Origin: Acidobacteriota bacterium
GTDB lineage: Bacteria > Acidobacteriota > UBA4820 > DSQY01
DNA length: 64,000 bases
NCBI GenBank assembly: GCA_021787565.1
Contig: JAJYLT010000003.1
Coordinates: 1 to 64,000 of the forward strand
Direction: 5' to 3'
The notes beneath the pieces are model-generated. The model was not told the DNA's origin, ran no database searches, and was given only the letters and a program-made list of their open reading frames with translations. The first letter of the stretch is position 1. The number at the start of each line of letters is the position of its first letter. This document shows, piece by piece, positions 16,969 to 25,400 of this stretch. A program made the position numbers and the translations under genes.

Positions 16969-18267
16969 ATGCGGGATGCGGCGAGGATTGCGCTTGAGAA
17001 CGGTGTGGTGGGCGCCGGCGGGGCCGGCTTTCCAACCCACGTCAAACTCTCGGCCTCCGCGGACACCTTCGCCGTCAACGCCGCCGAGTGCGAGCCCCTT
17101 CTCTACAAGGACCAGCAGATCCTCGAGCACTTTCTTCCGGAGTTCTCGGAGGGGCTTCTCCTCTGCGGCGAAGCCGTGGGCGCGCGGCGCCTGGTCGTGG
17201 GGATCAAGGACAAGCACCACGAGCTCATCCAACGGTTGCGCGACGAGCTCCCCCGCCAGGTGGAGGTATGTCCCCTGCCCGACACCTACCCCTCCGGCGA
17301 CGAGCACCTGCTGGTCTTCGACGCCACGGGCCGAGCCATTCCCAAGGGCGGAATTCCCCTGGACGTGGGCGTCGTCGTCAACAACGTCGAGACGGTCTTG
17401 AACGTGGGCCTGCAAAAACCGGTCACCCATAAATTCCTCACCGTTTCGGGGGAGGTGCCCGAGGCCCTCACCTTTCGGGTGCCCATCGGGGTGAGCCTCC
17501 GAGAGGTCCTGCACGCCGCCGGCGCCCCCATCGAGGGGATGGGATTCATCCTCAACGGCCCCATGATGGGAACCGTCACGGACGACATCGAACAGCCGGT
17601 CACCAAGACCACCTCGGGAGTGCTGGTTCTTCCTTCGGACCACTCGCTCATCCTCCGGAAGGGCCGCAGAACCCAGGACGTCCACAAGATCGCCTACACC
17701 TGCGACCAGTGCATGCGGTGCTCCGACCTGTGCCCGAGGGACCTCCTGGGCCACTTCGTCAAACCCCACAAGGCCATGATCTCCATCGGCTTCGCGGCGG
17801 AAGAGAAGATGGCCTGGCAGCAGACCGCCCTCTACTGCTGCGAATGCGCCCTCTGCACCCTCTATGCCTGCCCCGAGGACCTGGACCCCTTCCGCGTGAT
17901 GGTGGAGAGCAAGCGGGCCCTCATGGCCCAGGGGATCCGGCCACTCAAGCAGGCGGTGGAACTCACCCCCCTGTACGACTTCCGCCGCACGCCCACGAGC
18001 CTGCTCATCCGCCGGCTGGAGCTGGCCCCCTATCAGCATCCCCAGAAGTACGTGGAAATGGACCTGCGTCCGCGCCGCCTTGAACTGCCTCTCAAACAAC
18101 ACACCGGAGCCCCCTCCACGCCATCGGTCGGGAAGGGACGATCGCTCCGCGGCGGGGACCTGGTGGCGGACATCCCCGAGGGGAGCCTGGGCGCCAAGAT
18201 CTTCTCTCCCCTCGCGGGCCGCGTGGGCGAGGTTTCCTCGGACCGCATCGTCGTGGAGGTCGCATGA
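16969..18267 (+). CDS. PduS/RnfC-like flavin and 4Fe-4S electron-transfer protein
   Basis: 432 residues from ATG at 16969 (GGAGG four bases upstream). Order: an FMN/NAD-binding Nqo1-like domain (NGVVGAGGAGFPTHVKLS, NAAECEPLLYKDQQIL), an SLBB-like segment (~155-225), two Cys clusters, Cys245/248/251/255 (CDQCMRCSDLCP) and Cys290/293/296/301 (CCECALCTLYACP), and a C-terminal barrel-sandwich domain. This is the layout of PduS, the cobalamin reductase of propanediol microcompartments, and of RnfC. The adjoining PduT-like gene, overlapping by ATGA, favours the PduS reading, since PduS and PduT are known partners. No Rnf subunits or diol dehydratase genes occur in the window, so the electron acceptor is open. 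Confidence 0.85.
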   Translation: MRDAARIALENGVVGAGGAGFPTHVKLSASADTFAVNAAECEPLLYKDQQILEHFLPEFSEGLLLCGEAVGARRLVVGIKDKHHELIQRLRDELPRQVEVCPLPDTYPSGDEHLLVFDATGRAIPKGGIPLDVGVVVNNVETVLNVGLQKPVTHKFLTVSGEVPEALTFRVPIGVSLREVLHAAGAPIEGMGFILNGPMMGTVTDDIEQPVTKTTSGVLVLPSDHSLILRKGRRTQDVHKIAYTCDQCMRCSDLCPRDLLGHFVKPHKAMISIGFAAEEKMAWQQTALYCCECALCTLYACPEDLDPFRVMVESKRALMAQGIRPLKQAVELTPLYDFRRTPTSLLIRRLELAPYQHPQKYVEMDLRPRRLELPLKQHTGAPSTPSVGKGRSLRGGDLVADIPEGSLGAKIFSPLAGRVGEVSSDRIVVEVA

Positions 18268-18959
18268 GCCCCAAAATCCACCAAATCCGTGGGGCGGACC
18301 GTGGGCGCGGCCCCGCGCCGAAGAAGCCCAAGACGGACGCCGCTCCGATCCAGCCGCCGAAGGACAGCTACGGCGGCCGGAGGCGCGGGCCCGCCGTCAA
18401 AGACGCCATCGGCCTTCTGGAGCTGACCTCCATCGCCAAAGGCATCGAGGCCACGGACCTGATGCTCAAGGCCTCCGACGTGGAACTCCTGGCCAGCCGG
18501 TCCATCTGCTCGGGCAAGTACATGGTGCTGGTGCGAGGCGACGTGGCCGCCTGCGCCTCCTCCGTGGCCGCGGGCGAACAGGTGGCTCGGGAGACCCTGG
18601 CCGACTCGGTGGTGATTCCACACCTCCATGCCGAGATCTTTCCGGCCATCGCGCAGGCCTCGCTGGTGGAGGAGGTGGGGGCGCTGGGCATTCTCGAGTC
18701 CTTCAACGTGGCCAGCCTGATCGAGGGCGCCGACACCGCCGTGAAGTCTTCCGAGGTCCACCTCCTCGAGATCCGCCTCGCCATGGCCCTGGGGGGCAAG
18801 GCCTTCTGCGTGCTCACGGGACAGGTGGCCGCGGTGCGCTCGGCCGTGGAGGCCGGCAAGTCCGTGATCGGAGCCAAGGGCGCACTGACCAACTGGGCGG
18901 TCATCCCCTCCCCCGATCGCGCGCTCGTCAAGGAAATTCTGGGTGGCCGCCTGATCTAG
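18264..18959 (+). CDS. PduT-like tandem BMC-domain shell protein with N-terminal extension
   Basis: 231 residues. Two bacterial-microcompartment domains in tandem: residues ~46-132 (DAIGLLELTSIAKGIEATD) and ~137-224 (GALGILESFNVASLIEGAD). The pattern closely follows PduT, a trimeric shell protein with a 4Fe-4S cluster at its threefold pore; the cluster-binding Cys is conserved as Cys82 in SRSICSGKYMV. It differs from PduT in a 45-residue N-terminal extension rich in Arg, Lys and Pro. The start is fixed by the ATGA overlap with the PduS-like gene, and no internal Met gives a shorter product. No other shell gene occurs nearby. Confidence 0.9.
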   Translation: MSPKIHQIRGADRGRGPAPKKPKTDAAPIQPPKDSYGGRRRGPAVKDAIGLLELTSIAKGIEATDLMLKASDVELLASRSICSGKYMVLVRGDVAACASSVAAGEQVARETLADSVVIPHLHAEIFPAIAQASLVEEVGALGILESFNVASLIEGADTAVKSSEVHLLEIRLAMALGGKAFCVLTGQVAAVRSAVEAGKSVIGAKGALTNWAVIPSPDRALVKEILGGRLI

Positions 18960-18986
18960 GGCGGCCCAAGCCATGGGAGACACGAG

Positions 18987-20339
18987 ATGAGATCGAGCAC
19001 CGTCCCGAACGGACCAACGGCCGGGGAAGGCCGGGCCTTTCCCCTCCTCCTCGTAGCTCTGGCTCTTTTCTCGACCCTCACCGCCGTTGCGGCCCAGACC
19101 CCTCCGCCCGCTCCTCCCGAGAAGCAGATCACGGGGGTCATCACATCGAGCGGCTTCACCCAGCTCTCCATCGCCCTTCCGCCCAGCAAGACGGAGGCCG
19201 CGACGGCCGTCCAGGCCCAGGAGATCCTCTCCACGGTGACGGGCGATCTGGAGTTCTCGGGCTACTTTCAGCTCGTGGACCCGTCGCTTTTCGCCGGGAT
19301 GAATCCGAACGACACCAAGATCGACTACGATGCATGGACGGGGATGAAGGCGGACTATCTCCTCCTCACCAACGTCTATGCCTCCGGGAACCAGCTCACC
19401 CTCGAAGGCCGGCTCTATGACATCAAGCGCAAGGAGATGGTGACGGGCAAGCGCATCAAGGGCCCCGCCCAGGACGTGCGGGTCCTGGCCCACAACCTCT
19501 CCTCCGTGGTCCTCGACTACCTCTTCGGCGCGGGGAGCTTCCCCACCAGCCAGATCCTCTTCACGTCGCACCTGGCCACCACGGAGGACATCTTTCTCTG
19601 CGATTACGATGGGAAGAACATCCTCCGCCTCACGGCCATGGGACAGCTCAACGTGACCCCCGATGTGAACCCCCAGGGCAACCTCATCGTCTTCACCTCC
19701 ATCCTGAAAGACAGGCAGGAGATCTTCCTGCTGGACCGCCAGGGGCGGCGGAGAAAACTCTACGGCGACGGCGAGGGACTCAACTCCAACCCGCGGTTCT
19801 CCCACGACGGCAAGACCGTGGCCTTCTGCTCCTCCCGGTCCGGAAACCCCGACGTCTGGACCATCGGCGTGGACGGCAAGAACCTGACCCGGCTCACCTT
19901 CTCCTATGCCATCGACACCGCGCCCTGCTGGTCGCCCAACGACCAGCAGATAGCCTTCACCTCCGACCGCTCGGGCTCTCCGCAGATCTACATCATGGAC
20001 AGGGACGGCGCCAACGTGAGGCGGTTGAGTCCGCCAGACAGCGGGCGTTGCGATCAGCCCATCTGGTCCCCCCGCGGCGACAAGATCGCCTACAGCTGCT
20101 TCAAGGACGGCCACTTCAACATCGCCGTGGCGGACCTGACCACCGGAGAGGTCACCTTTCTGACGCATGGGGAGGGAGACAGCGAAGCGCCCTCCTGGTC
20201 GCCCGACGGACGGTACCTGGCCTTCGCCAGCAACCGCTCCGGGAGCTATCAGATCTACATCATGCGTTGGGATGGGTCGGGAGTGACCCGAATCACGAAC
20301 CAGCCGGACTGCTATTCGCCCTGCTGGTTCAAGGGCTGA
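18987..20339 (+). CDS. tolB: Tol-Pal system beta-propeller protein TolB
   Basis: 450 residues. TolB is a periplasmic propeller that links the Tol inner-membrane proteins to Pal at the outer membrane. A signal peptide ends near VAAQTPPP. The N-terminal domain (ITGVITSSGFTQLSIALPPS...) is followed by WD40-like repeats of the form PxxSPDGxxIAFxSxRSGxxxIY, e.g. APSWSPDGRYLAFASNRSGS. GGGAGACACGAG before ATG is a fair ribosome-binding site. pal and tolQRA are not in the window. The 27-base gap after the PduT-like gene could allow read-through. Confidence 0.92.
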   Translation: MRSSTVPNGPTAGEGRAFPLLLVALALFSTLTAVAAQTPPPAPPEKQITGVITSSGFTQLSIALPPSKTEAATAVQAQEILSTVTGDLEFSGYFQLVDPSLFAGMNPNDTKIDYDAWTGMKADYLLLTNVYASGNQLTLEGRLYDIKRKEMVTGKRIKGPAQDVRVLAHNLSSVVLDYLFGAGSFPTSQILFTSHLATTEDIFLCDYDGKNILRLTAMGQLNVTPDVNPQGNLIVFTSILKDRQEIFLLDRQGRRRKLYGDGEGLNSNPRFSHDGKTVAFCSSRSGNPDVWTIGVDGKNLTRLTFSYAIDTAPCWSPNDQQIAFTSDRSGSPQIYIMDRDGANVRRLSPPDSGRCDQPIWSPRGDKIAYSCFKDGHFNIAVADLTTGEVTFLTHGEGDSEAPSWSPDGRYLAFASNRSGSYQIYIMRWDGSGVTRITNQPDCYSPCWFKG

Positions 20340-20488
20340 GACGGACCTGCGGGGGAGGACGCAATGCACTCGCGGGGGAATCGGCGGATCGGGGCTGACG
20401 GGAAGGCCCGCGGACTTTCGTCTGAGCTGGCGTCGCCGGTCCGGCTCCCGGGGCGGGCCCGCCCTTCGGCCCCCTGGCCGGCGACGCG

Positions 20489-22177
20489 GTGATCACCAGC
20501 CTGCGCCTGAAGGATTACGCCCTGGTGGATGAGCTCGCGTTAGAGCCGGGGGCTGGGCTGTGCCTGCTCACCGGCGAGACGGGTGCGGGGAAATCCGTCT
20601 TGGTGGATGCCGTGGGCCTGTTGGCCGGAAGCCGGGCCGAGACCGAGATGGTGAGGACGGGGACCGAGGAGGCTGTGATCGAAGGCTCCTTCAGGCCGTC
20701 CCTGAAGGCTGGTGAGGTGGCCGCGCTCCTGAAGGGCTGGGACCTGCCCTTCGATGGGGAGCTGGTGATCCGGCGCCGCATCCAGCGCTCAGGAAGGAAC
20801 ACCGTGACCCTTAACGGCGCCGCCATCACGCTGGCCCAACTTCGCGAACTGGGCTCATTCCTCGTGGAGATCCACGGACAGAACCAGAGCCAGACGCTCC
20901 TCGACGAGGAGACCCACCGTCGCATCCTGGACGCACTGCCTTCGGTGTCCCCGGCGGCCGACGCCCTTCGCGCCGCATCCGCGGATCTCTCCCAGGCCCT
21001 GTCCCGCTGGCGCGTACTCAGCCGCAGCGAGGCGGAGAGAGATCAGAGGCTCGATCTGCTTCGCTTTCAGATGGCGGAGATCGACCGGGTGGCCCCGAAA
21101 GCCGGGGAAGAGGAAGAGCTCTTGGCCTCCAAGAGCCGCCTCCAGAACGTGGAGCGCATCGCGGAGGCGGCCGGCTCGCTTCACCAGGTCCTTGCCGAAG
21201 GCGACCCCTCGGTGCGGTTGCTCCTGTCGGATGCGACCCGCTGGATCGAGACGCTGAGGGAGGTCGATCCCGACTGGGGAGCCTACCTCGCCGACCTCCG
21301 CCAGGCGTCGGGCGTGCTCTCCAGCATCGCCTCGGAGGCGGAGCGGACCGCCTCGACCATCTCCTTCGATCCCGAAGCCCTGGAGAGAACGCTTCAGCGC
21401 CTCGCCGACCTGGACCGCCTCAAACGCAAATATGGCCCGACCCTCGATGACCTCCTCGCTCACCGGGCGGGCATAGGAGAGGAGGCGGCCCAGCTCTCCG
21501 GCGGCGAAGCCACCGCCGACGGGGCTCGCGGGCGGGTCGAGGCCTCCTTCGAGGACTACACGCGGCGCGCCCTGGAGCTCAGCTCCGCTCGAAAGGCGGC
21601 AGCCGTTGAGTTCGGCAACGCCGTCGAAGCGGAGCTCAAGCCCCTGGCCATGGAGCGGGCCCGCTTCCTGGTCGAACTGGTCCCGCGTCCCGTGGGCCGC
21701 GCGGAGGAGGCTACGGAGGCGGGTCTGGAAGACGTCCAGTTCCTCTTTTCGAGCAACCCCGGCGTGCCCCCCAAGCCCCTGGCCAAGATCGCTTCGGGCG
21801 GAGAGCTGAGCCGTACGCTCCTCGCCCTCCTCACGGCCACGAGGCAATGGATGGGGACCGACACGATCATCTTCGACGAGGTCGACGCGGGCATCGGCGG
21901 GCGGCCCGCCGAACGGGTCGGCAGGCGGCTCCGCAGGCTGGCGGAACACCACCAGGTCCTCTGCATCACCCACCTGCCGCAGATCGCCGCGTTCGCGCAC
22001 CAGCACATCACGATCGAGAAGGTTCAAACGTCCAGGCGCACCTCCGTCACCGCCAAGACCCTCGGACCCGAAGACCGGGAGAGGGAGTTGGCCAGGATGC
22101 TGGCCGGGGAGAAGATCCAGGAGACCGCGCTGGGCCACGCCAGAACCCTGCTCGCCTCGGCCTCGGACGCGGAGTAG
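20489..22177 (+). CDS. recN: DNA repair protein RecN
   Basis: 562 residues with a GTG start (VITSLRLKDYALVDEL), the usual RecN N-terminus. RecN is an SMC-like ATPase used in double-strand break repair. Walker A is GETGAGKS at residues 29-36, a coiled-coil-forming middle follows, then the ABC signature (ASGGELSRTLLAL) and Walker B (TIIFDEVDAGIGG), and the H-loop LCITHLPQIAAFA. The start lacks a clear ribosome-binding site, so an alternative start cannot be excluded. It follows tolB by 149 bases with no recognisable gene between. Confidence 0.95.
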   Translation: MITSLRLKDYALVDELALEPGAGLCLLTGETGAGKSVLVDAVGLLAGSRAETEMVRTGTEEAVIEGSFRPSLKAGEVAALLKGWDLPFDGELVIRRRIQRSGRNTVTLNGAAITLAQLRELGSFLVEIHGQNQSQTLLDEETHRRILDALPSVSPAADALRAASADLSQALSRWRVLSRSEAERDQRLDLLRFQMAEIDRVAPKAGEEEELLASKSRLQNVERIAEAAGSLHQVLAEGDPSVRLLLSDATRWIETLREVDPDWGAYLADLRQASGVLSSIASEAERTASTISFDPEALERTLQRLADLDRLKRKYGPTLDDLLAHRAGIGEEAAQLSGGEATADGARGRVEASFEDYTRRALELSSARKAAAVEFGNAVEAELKPLAMERARFLVELVPRPVGRAEEATEAGLEDVQFLFSSNPGVPPKPLAKIASGGELSRTLLALLTATRQWMGTDTIIFDEVDAGIGGRPAERVGRRLRRLAEHHQVLCITHLPQIAAFAHQHITIEKVQTSRRTSVTAKTLGPEDRERELARMLAGEKIQETALGHARTLLASASDAE

Positions 22178-22250
22178 ATCGCGATGATCTCAAGGCGGCA
22201 CCCGGAACGTGAGGGCCGTCACAAAAGCCGCTTCCAGCAGGCCATTGGCC

Positions 22251-22279
22251 TTGCATCGCTGGAAATGCCGCAATACACT
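22251..22279 (+). promoter_or_regulatory. Possible promoter for the large secreted protein
   Basis: TTGCAT at 22251-22256, a 17-base spacer and TACACT at 22274-22279 lie in a locally AT-richer part of the 274-base gap between recN and the secreted-protein gene. Nothing else in that gap looks functional. Spacing is ideal but both hexamers are imperfect. Confidence 0.3.
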
Positions 22280-22451
22280 GTATTTGAATGCCATTTTTCC
22301 GCCACGTGAGGAGTCTGCTGGCAATTCCCCGGGGAGGCGGCATGAGGAAGGCTCCATGGATCTGAGACCATCCCCATCAACCGGCAACCCGGCCCTGCAC
22401 CGTGAGCGGAGACCCGGACCGATGAGACAAGAACCGGGCTCGGAGGGAATC

Positions 22452-25400
22452 ATGGAACACGTCAAAGGACGAGCCGGCACGGAGCTTCGGTGTCTGGTGC
22501 TGGCGCTGGGGTGCCTTCCCCTTCTGCACGCTTTGCCCGCGTGCGCTTCAGGGCCCATGCCCGCCTCCGGACAGGCGGGCCCGCGGCTCGAGGAGGCCTA
22601 CGGCGCCGTTCCGCTGCATTTCGAGCCCAACCGGGGGCAGAGCGATCCCAGGGTGGAGTATCTCGCCCACGGGCGCCGCTTCGGCCTCTATCTCACCCAA
22701 AGGGGAGCGACCCTCGTCCTGAGCGAGCCGGCAGGCGCACCCGCGCCGGGCTCCCGGCGGACTCCCCCGGATTCGCGCCCTCAGGAGGAGGCCTGCTCAA
22801 CGATCCGCCTGTCTCTGGAGGGCGGCAATGCGGCTCCCGCGCTGGTGGGCCTCGACCGCCTCGCGGGCACCTCCAGCTACTTTCTGGGGAACGACCCCTC
22901 GCGATGGGTCACGGACATCCCCACCTTCGGGCGCGTTGCCTGCAAGCAGGTCTACCCGGGTGTGGACATGGTCTACTACGGAGACGGAAGGGCCCTGGAA
23001 TACGACTTCCTGTTGGCGGCGGGGGCCGATCCCCGAACGATCAGGCTCCGGTACGATGACGGGTCGGGGCAACCCGTCCCCGTGCGGATCGGTCCTGCCG
23101 GCGATCTTCTCCTCTCGACTCCCTTCGGCCGACTCGTCCAGCACGCCCCCGTCGTCTTCCAGGTGCGGAACGGGGCGAAGATCGCGCTCTCCGGCCGCTA
23201 CGAGATCCTGGGAGCCGGGCGCGTGGGCCTGGCCGTCTCCGGTTACGACCCCGCCCTCCCGCTGACCATCGATCCGATCCTCAGCTACTCCACCTACCTG
23301 GGCGGCGGCGGCCAGGACCAGGCCCAGGGCATCGCCGTGGATTCCAGTGGCAGCGCCTACGTGACGGGTTACACGCAGTCGGCGAATTTTCCCGCGTCCA
23401 ATGCGCCCATCGGCGGCAAGGACGCCTTCGTGACGAAACTCTCCCCCGACGGCAAGAGCCTCGTCTACTCGGTCTATTTCGGTGGAACCGGCGACGACAT
23501 CGCCCGCGCCATCGCGGTGGACGCCCAAGGCGACGCCTTCATCGTTGGAGGGACGACCTCCTTCGATCTCCCCGTTCTCAACGGCTTTCAATCCTCCCAC
23601 GGCGGCTCGCCCACGGCGCCCAACTCGGACGCCTTCATCGCCGAGCTGGGCCCCGGTGGCAACTCGCTCGCCTACTCCTCCTATCTCGGTGGGGCCGGCA
23701 ACGACGAGGCGACGGCCGTCGCCCTCGATGCGGCCGGTAACGCCTTCATCACCGGCGACACTTATTCCGCGGATCTTCCCCCCGGCTCGAATCCTCCAGA
23801 CCAACCTGCCTATGGGGGCGCGGGCGACGCCTTCCTCTGCGAGGTGGCCTCCGGAGGCGGCACGCTGTCGTACTCCAGCTACCTGGGCGGCGAGGCTTAC
23901 GATTACGGCACGGGGATAGCGGTGGACGGGTCCGAGCGGGTCTACGTCACCGGCGGGACCTCCTCCGTCGCCTTTCCCATCCTAAATCCTATTCAAAGCC
24001 ATCTGCTGGGATCCGGCGACGCCTTCGTGAGCGTATTCAGCTTCAATACGGCGGCCGGTGCCCTCCCAGGCCAGGTCGTCTATTCCACCTACCTGGGGGG
24101 AAGCGGCAACGACGCAGGGCAGGCCATCGCCGCCGATGCGGGCGGCGATGCCTACGTGACGGGATACACCTACTCCACCGATTTCCCGGTCAAGAACGCC
24201 TTCCAGGCTGCCCTGGCCCCCGGGCAATCCGCGGACGCCTTCGTCACCGAGATCAATCAGGCCGGCACCTCCCTGGTCTATTCCACCTACCTGGGCGGCT
24301 CCGCCTTCGACGCGGGTTACGCCATCACGGTGGGGAGCGACGGGAGCGCCTATGTGGCCGGGGATACCTTCTCCTCGGACTTTCCCGTAGCCTTTCCGGT
24401 GCAGGCCGCCAATGCCAGCAGCTCTTCCGGCAACAGCGACGCCTTCGTGAGCAAGCTGTCGCCCTCGGGCTCCGTCCTCTCCTTCTCCACCTACCTCGGC
24501 GGCAGCGATACGGACCAGGGCCGGGCCATCGCGATCGATGGCGCCAACGGCGTCTACGTGGCCGGTACGGCCTATTCGACCAATTTCCCCACGCAGAGCC
24601 CGTTCCAACCCAGCTTGGGCGGAGCCAGCGACGCCTTCGTCTCCAAGATCCTCCTGGCCGACTGCACCCTCACCTGCACCGCCGTGGCCTCGGCAAGCTC
24701 GGGTGCGGCCCCCCTCTCCGTAAGCTTTTCGGCCACCTCCAGCCCGAGCAACTGCGGAAGCGGCACGGTGGCCTACGATTGGAACTTCGGCGACGGCTCG
24801 CCCCATTCCAGCGCACAGAATCCTGATCACACCTACACCCAGCCCGGAACGTACACCTGGACGGTGACCGCGAGCCTGGACGGCACCACCTCCAGTCAGA
24901 GCGGCACCGTGATCGTCACTCCCGGCTGCACCGTGAGCTGCTCGGCCAACGCCGCCCCCACCGCGGGTCCCGCTCCCCTGGCGGTGGCGCTCACCGCATC
25001 CGCCGCCTCCTCGGACTGCGGCGAGGCCGCCACCTACCTCTGGAACTTCGGTGACGGCACGGCCACCTCCACGGCCCAGAACCCGAGCCACACCTACCTC
25101 CAGCCGGGGACTTACAACTGGACGATGACGGCCACCATCGGGGGCAGCCCGTGCAGCCAGAGCGGCTCCGTGACGGCACTGGCAACCCCGGGAAGCCTCT
25201 CGGGCATGGTGGCCATCTCCGCCGGCGGAGGGTTCTTCCCTCTCGACGGGCCGGGCATCGTCTCGGGCACGGTCACGGCGAAGGACTCCTCGGGCGCCAC
25301 CACGACGGTCCCCATTTCCAGCGGCCACTTCTCCTTCACGGGGCTCGCCCAGGGGAGCTACCAGCTCACCGCCACGGTGACTTACCAGGACAACGTCCTC

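Noticed and set aside
16969-18267. Rnf complex subunit RnfC
   Set aside because: Domain order is shared with RnfC, but no rnfABDEG genes are present and the overlapping partner is a PduT-like shell protein, so PduS is the better reading.
22209-22451. Longer N-terminus for the secreted protein
   Set aside because: It has no ribosome-binding site and would bury the signal peptide; ATG at 22452 has GGAGGG and starts directly before the signal.
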